From: a virus | Virus record (IMG/VR): IMGVR_UViG_3300046557_000516 | Location: 1 to 64,000 of that record | DNA: 64,000 nt | Direction: 5' to 3' (one strand) | Shown here: piece by piece, positions 7,298-14,404 of the stretch | Numbering within the stretch: position 1 is the stretch's first letter | Layout: each line of letters begins with the position of its first letter | Made by a program: the position numbers and the translations under genes | The notes under the pieces: model-generated | The model's database searches: none | What the model was told of the DNA's origin: nothing | Seen by the model: only the letters and a program-made list of their open reading frames with translations

Positions 7298-8538
7298 TTC
7301 GCAGCCGCCTTCTTCACCGGCAGATCCTTGTCGTCGAAGCCGGCGAGCCCGTTGATGTATTTGCGCATCGGCTCCGGCTTCTTACGATCCATGACAACAT
7401 CCATGCAGGTATCGAAAATGGCCGATGCCTTCTCACGGATCTCCATGGCAACGGCGTCCGACGGATAGGTCGCCAAGAAACCGTTGCGCTGCGCCTTTAG
7501 AACAAGCACGTCGCCGCCCGGGTTCGTCGCCGCCCAAAGTGACGTTGTCAGGTTGCGCAGCCACTCCCAATCCATGGCCGTCGGTCGACCATTGTTGGCG
7601 ACGGGGAGATCCTTCTGGACCTCCTCCTTCTCGGCAATATCAGGGGACGCCGAGTTGGCGACGTCCCCGGTGGAGGGCTCTTCATTGGAGATGGAGTGGC
7701 CCTCCTCTTCCGCGGCTGAACCACTCACGGAATCTGAATTCGATTTGGTCTCATCGACCTTTCCGCCATTCGTATCGGCGTTGATCCGATCGGCATCGAA
7801 GCCGTCGGTCTTTTCGGACTGCGAAGCCCTCAGGCGGGCCAAGACGTCGTCGCCGGCACTGGACTGGCGAACCGGGGTGACGTCGCGCATCCCCTGCTGC
7901 TGCGGTTCGTATTCGTCTGTAGCCATGATGCCAAGCATTGCGCCTGGTTCGTGCAGGCGAGCCCACTCGCGGACGCCGCGGTTGAAGAGCATCTTCCGCC
8001 AGTCGTGCGGCTTCCCCCAGGCGGAGTTCACGCCTGTTGTCTTCCAGCCGTTGACGTAGCCGTCGACATAGCGGCCGACACTGCCGTCGGGAAGCTCCTC
8101 ATAGACGCGGATCGACAAGTCCTCGTTGGGAGTGACCTCGCCGACCTTGGTTTCCTTCATGTCCGAATCCCACTTGCCGAAGACGTGCTTCAGCTTGACG
8201 GACAGGACGGAGTCGAGAACGGCGGCGACAAGCTTGCCTTCGAACATCAGCCGGCCGTGAACGATCGACGTCGCTTGCGCAACCGCTACGGCGCGCATCC
8301 CCCATCCGTTGGCGATATCGACAATCATCATGCAGTTCGCCACGATCCTTTCGAACGGCAATTCCACTTTCGGGTTTGCCGTCATGTCCATCATCAGGCT
8401 TTCCGGGATGATCGACGCCATCGCCATCTGTTGGGCGACGGCCAAAGTCCGATTGAAGTAACCCTCCTCGAGGAGAGGGTTAGCGTTGGCCTTGGCGATC
8501 GGGAAAAACTGTTCTTCGGTTGCTACTATGTCGTTCAT
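7294..8538 (-). CDS. RecT-like single-strand annealing protein, 414 aa
   Basis: The N-terminal 230 residues carry the look of phage RecT-type annealing proteins: LPFERIVANCMMIVDIANGW, GMRAVAVAQATSIVHGRLMF then EGKLVAAVL, and HDWRKMLFNRGVREWARLHEP. An acidic, low-complexity linker (about 270-330) leads to a second C-terminal module, possibly for partner binding. The start MNDIVATEE is set by ATGA overlap with the exonuclease gene. It should pair DNA strands in recombination-dependent replication or repair. Confidence 0.75.
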   Translation of the reverse strand: MNDIVATEEQFFPIAKANANPLLEEGYFNRTLAVAQQMAMASIIPESLMMDMTANPKVELPFERIVANCMMIVDIANGWGMRAVAVAQATSIVHGRLMFEGKLVAAVLDSVLSVKLKHVFGKWDSDMKETKVGEVTPNEDLSIRVYEELPDGSVGRYVDGYVNGWKTTGVNSAWGKPHDWRKMLFNRGVREWARLHEPGAMLGIMATDEYEPQQQGMRDVTPVRQSSAGDDVLARLRASQSEKTDGFDADRINADTNGGKVDETKSNSDSVSGSAAEEEGHSISNEEPSTGDVANSASPDIAEKEEVQKDLPVANNGRPTAMDWEWLRNLTTSLWAATNPGGDVLVLKAQRNGFLATYPSDAVAMEIREKASAIFDTCMDVVMDRKKPEPMRKYINGLAGFDDKDLPVKKAAAK

Positions 8539-9470
8539 GGGTGAAATCCATCCATTGCTATGGCTTTGACGAGGCGATCGCGTTCGAATTTCTTCATCCG
8601 GATCGATTGGTTTTCCCGGGTGTAGACCGCGACCCCGGGCCATTCGCCGGTGTCGAGACCATGCCGGATCTTGTGCAGTGCGTAGTTGACGGTGGCGATG
8701 CCGATGAGGATGTCTTCCTCATCCATCACCCTGAAGTCGCTGTCGGCGTAGTCCTTAGACAGCGTGTAAAACAGCGTGAAGGAGTGGAACGGGATCTGCA
8801 GCAAGTCGCAAACCATCTTGGTCATCGCCGCCTGCAGGTAGTAACCCATGTCGCCGATCTGCTTCTCGAGGAAGTCCGGATCCATGGATGATGTCGTCTT
8901 CACGTCGCCGAAGTCGCCATCGGCGGCGCGCACGTCTGGCCTCGAGCGCAGCCAGATCCCGGTACGTGGGCATCTGGCAAACATCGAGATTTCGACGTCG
9001 CCGTTCAACCCGCCGGCCTGGACGAACGGATGCTTCGACGCATCATCGGCCATGCGCTTGATCTGCTCGAGCTGTTCCGTCGACAAGGTGACGAGACCGG
9101 ACTCCGCCATACGCTTGAACCAGTTCTGCCAGACGCGCTTGTTGCCATGATAGGTCTCGCCTTCGACCTTCTCCGGGATGATGACAAACTTATCCTTGAA
9201 GACTTCATCACCCAAAAGGATGGCGTGGACCGCCTTGCCGAAATCCATCTCGCGCGATGAGGGGCGTTTGATGCGATTTGGGTTGCCGGCGTAATGCTGG
9301 AAAAACCGTTTCGGCGTGCCATTGGGCGGCGCAAGATGCTTGACGCTGGACTTCGAAACAGACGGTCCGGAGAGGAGCGTGGTGTCGTTGTGATAGACCT
9401 CGAGCGGGATGCCGCGGTAAAGACCCGGCTTTGTGATCGTGGTCCCCTCTTCCCAATCTATAATCTCCAA
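8535..9470 (-). CDS. RecE-like PD-(D/E)XK exonuclease, 311 aa
   Basis: The RecB-family nuclease motifs appear in order: His82 in GKAVHAILLG, Asp179 in RSRPDVR, Asp189-Val-Lys191 in DFGDVKTT, and Tyr210..Gln213 in YYLQAAM. It would resect double-strand ends and hand single strands to the RecT-like protein encoded next to it. Length and motif order fit the DUF3799/RecE-like group. The first bases overlap a small membrane-protein gene. Confidence 0.85.
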   Translation of the reverse strand: MEIIDWEEGTTITKPGLYRGIPLEVYHNDTTLLSGPSVSKSSVKHLAPPNGTPKRFFQHYAGNPNRIKRPSSREMDFGKAVHAILLGDEVFKDKFVIIPEKVEGETYHGNKRVWQNWFKRMAESGLVTLSTEQLEQIKRMADDASKHPFVQAGGLNGDVEISMFARCPRTGIWLRSRPDVRAADGDFGDVKTTSSMDPDFLEKQIGDMGYYLQAAMTKMVCDLLQIPFHSFTLFYTLSKDYADSDFRVMDEEDILIGIATVNYALHKIRHGLDTGEWPGVAVYTRENQSIRMKKFERDRLVKAIAMDGFHP

Positions 9471-9655
9471 AGAAGTATTCCTCGTGTGTTGATGCAGCAG
9501 GCTGCAACGGCGAATATCGCCGCGCAGATGACGAAGAGGGCGGAAGAGCTTTTACAGCTCCTCCAGATCATGCCGGACATCAGCAGGAACCCGGCGGACT
9601 CGACGATCAGGAGCGCGGTGGCGATCTCGATTAAACCGCTCTTCATATCGCGCAT
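9458..9655 (-). CDS. Small membrane protein, 65 aa, overlapping its neighbour
   Basis: The start MRDMKSGLIE is preceded by a strong AGGAGG ribosome site. Two membrane helices are visible, near residues 7-29 and 37-54. Codon third positions are GC-rich in this frame but not in the overlapping one, so this is the coding frame downstream of 9655. It overlaps the gene 9552-9746 by 104 bases in another frame and the nuclease gene by 13. Confidence 0.65.
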   Translation of the reverse strand: MRDMKSGLIEIATALLIVESAGFLLMSGMIWRSCKSSSALFVICAAIFAVAACCINTRGILLWRL

Positions 9656-9746
9656 ACTTCCTCCTGTTCCCTTTGAGGTACATCCCGATGCCGACGGCGC
9701 CGGCGATACAAAAACCAAACCAGACCGAAAGCCCGAAGACGATCAT
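9552..9746 (-). CDS. Small single-pass membrane protein, 64 aa
   Basis: The ATG overlaps the stop of the coiled-coil gene (ATGA, 9743-9746). Residues 2-23 (IVFGLSVWFGFCIAGAVGIG) form a membrane helix, followed by a very basic tail (KGNRRKYARYEERFNRDRHR). The second half of the frame overlaps the start of the next membrane-protein gene, so the tail composition is constrained by two frames. Confidence 0.55.
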   Translation of the reverse strand: MIVFGLSVWFGFCIAGAVGIGMYLKGNRRKYARYEERFNRDRHRAPDRRVRRVPADVRHDLEEL

Positions 9747-11008
9747 GCGATGACAAGCCCAACATTGCGGATCTTGCCGTGAACGATGGCAACCGCGATG
9801 TTGCCGGCCGCTTGTGTCCTGCCCGTCGAAGTCACGATAACCTCCGTGATGTCGGCGACGATCTCTTCAAAGATCCGCTGGCTTTCTTCGGTCCGGATCC
9901 GCTGGCGTTCGGTCTCCGCAGCGGCGGCCGCCCTGGCGTCGGCGTCTTCCTTCTCGAGGCGGAGACGTTCGTTCTCGGCGGCGATGTCGTCGTCGATCTT
10001 CTTCTGTGCTGCGGCCTGCCTGTCGGTTTCCTCCTTCTCGAGGCGGTCCCGTTCAAGCTTGTCGGCGCGCTCCGTGGCGTCGAGGGCGTCCTGCTCCGCC
10101 TTCTTCACCCGGGCGTCGGCGTCGGCGATCGCCTGCAGACGCTCTTCCTCGGCCTTGTCAGCGGCGGCGGCTTCATCCTTCTCCACGTAGAGCTTGCGGA
10201 GCGCGCCGTTGTAGGCTTGCGTCGCCTGATCGCGGAGATCGCCATAGCTGGCATCGATCTGCATGCCATCGAGGGCCTTGAAGCGGGCCGCCAGTTCGGC
10301 CTTCTCACCATCCAGGAAGCCGTTGCCGATATCGATGATGACGCGGATCGAGTCCTTGGCCGCCTGTTCACGCTCCGCCTTGTCGGCCTTGTCGCGGAGA
10401 GCGGCGAGCTCGAGCCGGTTCGTTTCGGCCACTGCGGCTTCGGCTTCAGCGTTGATCGCCGCCGTCTTCGCCCTGACCAGATTGGTGTAAGCGGCCTCGA
10501 TGACGAGTTTGGCCTCATCCTCGAATTCGTCATAGGTCGACATCTCATCCGTCGGCAGCGAGTCGATGCGCGCCTGGATCTGTGTCGACGTCTCGCCGAA
10601 GTTGACCTGGCCGGCGAGGCGGGCGGCATCGATCTTGGCCTGGAGGCGTTCCTTGCGCTCCTTCTCGGCCTCTTCGAATTTCGTCAGCGGATCCCGGACC
10701 GTCTTCTGGCGCGTCTCGAGCTCATCCCAAATCTCGGAACGATCGGCGTTGACCTGGTTGACAACAAGCTGCGCCTCTTCCTTGCGCTTCGCTCCAGCTT
10801 CATCGATGCGGTTCTTCAGCGAGGCAAGGGCGGCGGCCGTCGACTTCAGGACGTCGCGCTCCTTCTTCGACTCAATGGTTGTCGGAACGTCCTTCAGAAC
10901 GACGTCGAGCTGCTCGAGGAACGCGGTACGGGCATCCTTGCCGAGATCGGGGTGGAAGAGCTGCAGAACCTTTGCAGGCTCCAATGTCATGATTTCAAGT
11001 TTAGCCAC
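9743..11008 (-). CDS. Long coiled-coil protein of the recombination cluster, 421 aa
   Basis: It is almost entirely charged and helical, with alanine- and glutamate-rich heptads through most of residues 50-390 (for example EAEKERKERLQAKIDAARLA). The GTG start follows AAGG. Recombination clusters of other phages often place a coiled-coil (DUF1351-like) gene beside RecE/RecT. By position this could be an accessory factor for them. The C-terminal 30 residues are less charged and may form a small domain. Confidence 0.65.
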   Translation of the reverse strand: MAKLEIMTLEPAKVLQLFHPDLGKDARTAFLEQLDVVLKDVPTTIESKKERDVLKSTAAALASLKNRIDEAGAKRKEEAQLVVNQVNADRSEIWDELETRQKTVRDPLTKFEEAEKERKERLQAKIDAARLAGQVNFGETSTQIQARIDSLPTDEMSTYDEFEDEAKLVIEAAYTNLVRAKTAAINAEAEAAVAETNRLELAALRDKADKAEREQAAKDSIRVIIDIGNGFLDGEKAELAARFKALDGMQIDASYGDLRDQATQAYNGALRKLYVEKDEAAAADKAEEERLQAIADADARVKKAEQDALDATERADKLERDRLEKEETDRQAAAQKKIDDDIAAENERLRLEKEDADARAAAAAETERQRIRTEESQRIFEEIVADITEVIVTSTGRTQAAGNIAVAIVHGKIRNVGLVIA

Positions 11009-11012
11009 GGTG

Positions 11013-11189
11013 TTATCGCCTTTCGAGCCGGAGGTAAGCGGAGATGCAGACGCGCGCCTGATCCATGAATTCTTTCTTGATCGCCGGCCGCATGTTGCGC
11101 CAGCGGGTGTCGGCCCATTTAGGATCCTTCACTTGGGCCCAAAACTCCCACATCGCCTTTGCCGCGGGCTCGATCGACTTTTCTTCCAT
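11013..11189 (-). CDS. Hypothetical protein, 58 aa
   Basis: ATG at 11189, TAA at 11013. The product opens MEEKSIEPAAKAMWEFW and continues with a basic helix (RPAIKKEFMDQARVCISAYL). It fills the space between two accepted genes and overlaps the 3' end of the upstream one by 71 bases. Codon third positions are GC-rich. The aromatic helix (AMWEFWAQVKDPKWAD) is typical of small phage proteins; no family recognised. Confidence 0.6.
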   Translation of the reverse strand: MEEKSIEPAAKAMWEFWAQVKDPKWADTRWRNMRPAIKKEFMDQARVCISAYLRLERR

Positions 11190-11310
11190 CAATCAGTTCC
11201 TCGTATTCGTTCCGATATTGCTGGCGCAGCTCGGCGTTGGGTTCGTTGACTAAAAGCCATTCCAATTCCTTGATCTGGCCGGCGATCGGGAGATGCGAGT
11301 TACGCTTCAT
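11119..11310 (-). CDS. Hypothetical protein, 63 aa
   Basis: Starts MKRNSHLP, with the ATG 11 bases inside the upstream gene. Helical and charged (QIKELEWLLVNEPNAELRQQ). Its last 24 codons overlap the next gene in another frame and become basic and glycine-rich, so the end may be under dual coding constraint. Function unknown. Confidence 0.5.
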   Translation of the reverse strand: MKRNSHLPIAGQIKELEWLLVNEPNAELRQQYRNEYEELIDGRKVDRARGKGDVGVLGPSEGS

Positions 11311-11542
11311 CGGGCTTCTTCTCCGCGGGAGGGGTTAGAGTTGTCCAGCCGCACATGATGGCTATGGCGCAAACCCTTGCGAGGCCATGGCCGAGACTGA
11401 CGTCCCCGAAGGCGGCCTCGACCAGGCCGGCGCAGCGTTCGCGTTCGGCCCGAAGAGCGTTGAGATGATCGGCGTTCGTGATGTAGTGGCCACCCAATTG
11501 CTCCTCCATCTTCCCGCACATATGCGGCGAGTAGCGCTTCAT
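11300..11542 (-). CDS. Hypothetical protein, 80 aa
   Basis: The start MKRYSPHMCG overlaps the preceding stop (ATGA). The middle has a charged helix (DHLNALRAERERCAGLVEAA) and the rest contains a short hydrophobic segment (ARVCAIAIMCGW). No motif recognised. The helix resembles those found in small phage proteins that precede a conserved GWTTLTPP end. Confidence 0.5.
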   Translation of the reverse strand: MKRYSPHMCGKMEEQLGGHYITNADHLNALRAERERCAGLVEAAFGDVSLGHGLARVCAIAIMCGWTTLTPPAEKKPDEA

Positions 11543-11832
11543 TCCGGAAACTCCGGAGGCGCATCGAACATCGGCGCCCAGGCGTAGAGGTCTCGGTCGG
11601 TTTTGATGCCGGCCCACCATCCCGTTGGGTGCTGCTTCGTCGGTTCCGTCCGGTACGTCGGGATCCACTTCATCACCCCGGCATCGATGACGGCGCCAAG
11701 GATCGGCTCCGCCTTGAACGATGTCGTTGTCCGCGTGCCACCCTTGCCGTCCGGCCCGGTATGAACCAGCGTCTTGCCTCGAGGCGCGTTCTCGACGTCG
11801 TAGCGCCACATGAAAATAACTGTCCTGCTCAT
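11539..11832 (-). CDS. Hypothetical beta-rich protein, 97 aa
   Basis: The start MSRTVIFMWR is set by ATGA overlap with the LuxR-type gene. It shows beta strands and aromatic motifs (TVIFMWRYDVEN, MKWIPTYRTEPT, TGWWAGIKTDRDLYAWAPMF). It is likely a small soluble domain. No family recognised. Confidence 0.55.
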   Translation of the reverse strand: MSRTVIFMWRYDVENAPRGKTLVHTGPDGKGGTRTTTSFKAEPILGAVIDAGVMKWIPTYRTEPTKQHPTGWWAGIKTDRDLYAWAPMFDAPPEFPE

Positions 11833-12341
11833 AAGACTATCCATCCTCTTTGAAGGGCGATCGCCACAGCGGCGACCGTATTTCTGACGTTCAGTTTGTT
11901 GCGGATCGCCGTGTTCGCATGAACCATCGAGCTCCCCGATTTCTTCAGGATCCGCCCGATCTCCGCATTGGTATGACCGTGCGCAGACAGAGAAAGGATC
12001 TCCTTCTCGATGACGGTAAGCGGAGAGCGCGACGACGCGTCGATCCTGTCCATCGCCTTCGCCACCAACTGGATCGCGTCTAGCAGCTCGCTGCCGTTGT
12101 CCGTTGTTGTCGGGGTTCGAAACGCGGCCCGGAGCTGGCGAGCCGATGCGATCAGCGTGAGATCGCCGACCGGCGCGATGCGCTCCATCATGTCGAAATC
12201 TTCGGCAAGAGCGTTGGCGCAAGCCTTCCACCCGTCACGCCATCCAGCCATGCGGCTTTCCGGTTCATGCTTATGCTTTGGCATATTGGCATAGGACTTG
12301 AGGACGTCGCGCCAACCCGTCGGTATCGGAGGCTTCGTCAT
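11829..12341 (-). CDS. LuxR-type HTH protein, 170 aa
   Basis: Residues about 106-166 form a GerE/LuxR helix-turn-helix: LTVIEKEILSLSAHGHTNAE, then IGRILKKSGSSMVHANTAIR and NKLNVRNTVAAV. The N-terminal 100 residues match no sensor domain I know. It may act as a transcription regulator of the early region or the host. The start MTKPPIP is chosen for ATGA coupling; an in-frame start 30 codons upstream would overlap the previous gene. Confidence 0.7.
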   Translation of the reverse strand: MTKPPIPTGWRDVLKSYANMPKHKHEPESRMAGWRDGWKACANALAEDFDMMERIAPVGDLTLIASARQLRAAFRTPTTTDNGSELLDAIQLVAKAMDRIDASSRSPLTVIEKEILSLSAHGHTNAEIGRILKKSGSSMVHANTAIRNKLNVRNTVAAVAIALQRGWIVL

Positions 12342-12535
12342 ATCGGTCTCCTCGTGAAGTGCATCCGATAACAGCCCTTGGCAAATTTCGATGGCTCGAA
12401 TGGCTCTCTCACCAATGATGTCCCGGTCCATTGCATTCCGTTCTCTTTTGCGAGGGCCCTGGCGGCGTCCCGTTCTGCGTTTGAGGCGACGACGACTTCA
12501 GCACGATCGTCTCTTATCCTGAGGCACAGCGTCAT
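12338..12535 (-). CDS. Hypothetical protein, 65 aa
   Basis: The start MTLCLRIRDD overlaps the stop of the ProQ-like gene. It has a beta strand (LCLRIRDDRAEVVVAS), a helix (AERDAARALAKENGM) and a basic end (CYRMHFTRRPI). It is the second gene of the operon, directly after the RNA chaperone. No family recognised. Confidence 0.55.
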   Translation of the reverse strand: MTLCLRIRDDRAEVVVASNAERDAARALAKENGMQWTGTSLVREPFEPSKFAKGCYRMHFTRRPI

Positions 12536-13260
12536 TTCGCGTCGCGCTCGCGGATCCGGCGCTCCAGCTCGGCGATCGCGGCGTCGTCCTTGGCCTTGCT
12601 GCCGTCGGAATGATACCAATTGTTGCTCATCGAAGCGGCGTATTGGAAATATTTGAGGCGCTCCAGTTCTTGCTCGAGCGTCAGCGGAATAGTCGCCGTG
12701 ACTATGCTACCATCTAGCCGCATGATTGCCATTCCAGAGGTTGCCGCCGCATCAAGCCCGATGACTCGCGCCGGCAAACCCATGACATCGGCCATGTGCT
12801 TGCGGTTCATCCCCGCCCACTGTTCATAGGAAAGCACAAGTGGATCGGCAGTCGGAGCGCCAAACAATGCCTCGCCGACCTGGACCGGTCCTGCAGGGTC
12901 TCGCTTGGGATTAGGAATGCGTTTGCCGGCGTTGAGGAGCGCGATACACGCCTTGGCGTATTCTGCGGCGTCATCGTCCACGAAGCCGGAGAACGTGCCT
13001 GCGAGCCCTACCCTGACAGCGCCCTTGCGGCATGCCTGGAAATAATGGATGCCGGTGACGTAGTCGGTCATGAAGGCGGAGATATGCCGATGAGACAGAC
13101 CCGGGAATTTCTCGCGGGCATCCTTCAGCAGATCTCTCTTGATACCAATTTTCAGGGGACGCTTTGCAAGCCCTGGGGCGACGAAGCAATTCGGATACTC
13201 GTGCACCATAGCGGTGCGGAGCTGGTTCATTTCCAGCTTAGAAACCCGTTTGCGGGACAT
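12532..13260 (-). CDS. ProQ/FinO-family RNA chaperone with unusual C-terminal extension, 242 aa
   Basis: Residues about 14-110 match the ProQ/FinO fold: YPNCFVAPGLAKRPLKIGIK, then LSHRHISAFMTDYVTGIHYF, CRKGAVRVGLAGTFSGFV and DDAAEYAKA. Family members bind structured RNAs with terminator-like 3' hairpins. The C-terminal ~130 residues replace the usual Tudor part; ARVIGLDAAATSGMAIMRLD looks like the first strand of an RNase H/RuvC fold, but the rest of such a fold was not seen. The start MSRKRVS follows TTGGAG at a good distance. It is the first gene of early operon 1, just after promoter PL. Confidence 0.8.
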   Translation of the reverse strand: MSRKRVSKLEMNQLRTAMVHEYPNCFVAPGLAKRPLKIGIKRDLLKDAREKFPGLSHRHISAFMTDYVTGIHYFQACRKGAVRVGLAGTFSGFVDDDAAEYAKACIALLNAGKRIPNPKRDPAGPVQVGEALFGAPTADPLVLSYEQWAGMNRKHMADVMGLPARVIGLDAAATSGMAIMRLDGSIVTATIPLTLEQELERLKYFQYAASMSNNWYHSDGSKAKDDAAIAELERRIRERDAK

Positions 13261-13289
13261 TGATTCCATCTCCAAGGAACGATGGATTA

Positions 13290-13317
13290 TGTATACCTTT
13301 CTGATTAGAAAGCGCAA
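13290..13317 (-). promoter_or_regulatory. Promoter PL of early operon 1
   Basis: Read on the minus strand: -35 TTGCGC (13312-13317), a 16-base spacer and -10 TATACA (13290-13295). A start about 7 bases downstream would leave a leader of roughly 20 bases with TTGGAG before the ProQ-like ATG at 13260. The elements match those of PR. Confidence 0.65.
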
Positions 13318-13326
13318 TAGGTATAC
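13291..13326. promoter_or_regulatory. Inverted GTATACCT/AGGTATAC pair over PL
   Basis: GTATACCT (13291-13298) and AGGTATAC (13319-13326) form an inverted pair covering the -10 and the outer edge of the -35 of PL. The arrangement fits a dimeric repressor operator. A similar pair overlies PR. Confidence 0.5.
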
Positions 13327-13390
13327 GAATAAAAATATACAATTTTATCGACCTGGGATTAATCCCTATTGACGAGGCCGCGTCTAAGCC

Positions 13391-13433
13391 CGAAAAGAAA
13401 AAGCCCATGGAGGGAAAGATCCGACCATGGGCT
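13391..13433 (-). terminator. Minus-strand intrinsic terminator
   Basis: AGCCCATGG (13402-13410) pairs with CCATGGGCT (13425-13433), and the minus strand continues TTTTTCTTTTC. It lies upstream of PL, so it does not end operon 1; it stops a separate minus-strand transcript or read-through. Confidence 0.75.
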
Positions 13434-13522
13434 CTGTGAACCAACAATTGACCTGCTAAGGCAATTGAAGAGATTTATAAGGGAAAAACCCTGATCCTTC
13501 AATAGCGACGCGGTTCACAGAG
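13391..13522 (-). ncRNA. Candidate structured small RNA ending in an intrinsic terminator
   Basis: On the minus strand an 11-bp stem (CTCTGTGAACC at 13432-13442 with GGTTCACAGAG at 13512-13522) encloses an inner 7-bp stem (ATTGAAG/CTTCAAT, 13464-13470 with 13497-13503) tipped by AGGG/CCCT. A 9-bp terminator hairpin (13402-13433) follows, then TTTTTCTTTTC. I could not place a convincing promoter upstream, so the 5' end is unknown. It lies just before the ProQ-like gene, whose family binds such RNAs. Confidence 0.5.
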
Positions 13523-13916
13523 GCTAAAAAGCCCGGAAATGATGGGTCCGCTCGGTGGTTCCCGCCATTATTTCGAAGCTTTGAGGCTTGAGTGACGCGG
13601 TTTCCAAGTGATTCGCCCGCGCTGCCGATCTTTCCCGGACCATGAATTGCTTTGCGGTGCTGATGCCTGGCTCATCAGACGGAATCGATCAGGCTTAGAC
13701 CCCCTGCCGGGAACAACGCTTTTGCAAGGCGCCGGGAAACTCAACCAGATTATACCGAAGCCAAGACACGGCTTTCGCTCGTATTGCCCATAAATGATCG
13801 TGACGAGATCGATAAAAAGACTGGCAATGTTAGACGCAGTAGCGGCTGCGAAATCAAACCGAGGTTGAGATTAGGATGATTCCACGGATGCTTGGTGCTG
13901 AAGGGCTGCACCGGAA

Positions 13917-13948
13917 TAGACCGCTCTCGGTGTGTTAGAGACGGTCTA
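13917..13948. repeat. Hairpin in control region
   Basis: TAGACCG pairs with CGGTCTA, extended by CTCT/AGAG across a one-base bulge, with a 9-base loop. No U-tract follows on either strand, so it is not a standard terminator; it may be an operator or RNA element. Confidence 0.4.
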
Positions 13949-13987
13949 AAATGATACCTGTACCCAATCGATAGAATAATCATAAAA

Positions 13988-14030
13988 AGGTATACATTCC
14001 GCTTGCGCCGCTAACCCGGAATACGTATAC
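13988..14030. promoter_or_regulatory. GTATAC pair over PR
   Basis: AGGTATAC (13988-13995) and ACGTATAC (14023-14030) flank the -35 and -10 of PR, with imperfect inverted arms ATTCCG/CGGAAT between them. They match the sites over PL and suggest shared control. Confidence 0.5.
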
Positions 14031-14031
14031 A
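14003..14031 (+). promoter_or_regulatory. Promoter PR of the rightward early unit
   Basis: -35 TTGCGC (14003-14008), a 17-base spacer and -10 TATACA (14026-14031), about 32 bases before the ATG of the Cro-like gene. The two hexamers are identical to those of PL. Confidence 0.65.
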
Positions 14032-14063
14032 TTTATATGACGGCTTAATCAGTGAGAGTTAGA

Positions 14064-14306
14064 ATGCGAATCAAACATACCGCTACAGACCTGGGAGATC
14101 GGACCGGTGTCGCCGCTTTGTCAGCGACGCTTTTCCTCAACGAAGTCGCGGAGAAATTGGGGCTTTCGCACATTGCTGTTCGCAAGTGGTCACGCATCCC
14201 CAACAAGCATCTCGAGGCCGTACACGAGATGTCCGATATCCCGCTCCACATCCTCCGGCCCGATCGTTTCGACATCAACGGGCCAATCGAAAAAACCAAA
14301 TCATAA
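14064..14306 (+). CDS. Cro/YdaS-like HTH regulator, 80 aa
   Basis: Residues 21-45 (LFLNEVAEKLGLSHIAVRKW) make a helix-turn-helix, followed by SRIPNKHLEAVHEMSDIPLH and ILRPD, the pattern of YdaS/Cro-type phage regulators. The ATG at 14064 is preferred over GTG at 14052 because GAGAG stands 5 bases before it. As the first gene after PR, it is the natural candidate to bind the GTATAC sites over PL and PR. Confidence 0.75.
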   Translation: MRIKHTATDLGDRTGVAALSATLFLNEVAEKLGLSHIAVRKWSRIPNKHLEAVHEMSDIPLHILRPDRFDINGPIEKTKS

Positions 14307-14404
14307 AGCTTTCCCTGCAACCGTCTTGACGCTTGGGCAGGGGCGACACCGTGCGGAGAAATTAGGCGACGATCCGGATTAGATACCCGGGAAATGGAGA
14401 GGGG

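Larger units (their letters stand above)
13261..14063. other. Early control region, no protein gene seen
   Basis: About 800 bases between the diverging early units. It holds promoters PL and PR, four GTATAC sites, a structured minus-strand RNA with terminator (13391-13522), and further hairpins at 13660-13678 (CTGATG/CATCAG) and 13917-13948. Open frames here lack ribosome sites and GC-rich third positions. AT-rich stretches flank both promoters. Confidence 0.7.

Noticed and set aside
9779-11068. Plus-strand open frame of 429 codons opposite the coiled-coil gene
   Set aside because: It arises from the codon pattern of the GC-rich coding strand opposite; no ribosome site or known domain.
13608-13793. 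Plus-strand open frame of 61 codons with GTG start in the control region
   Set aside because: No ribosome site, no GC-rich third positions, and it lies among hairpins.
13750-13983. Minus-strand open frame of 77 codons in the control region
   Set aside because: Composition is unlike the phage genes, there is no ribosome site, and it covers a hairpin.
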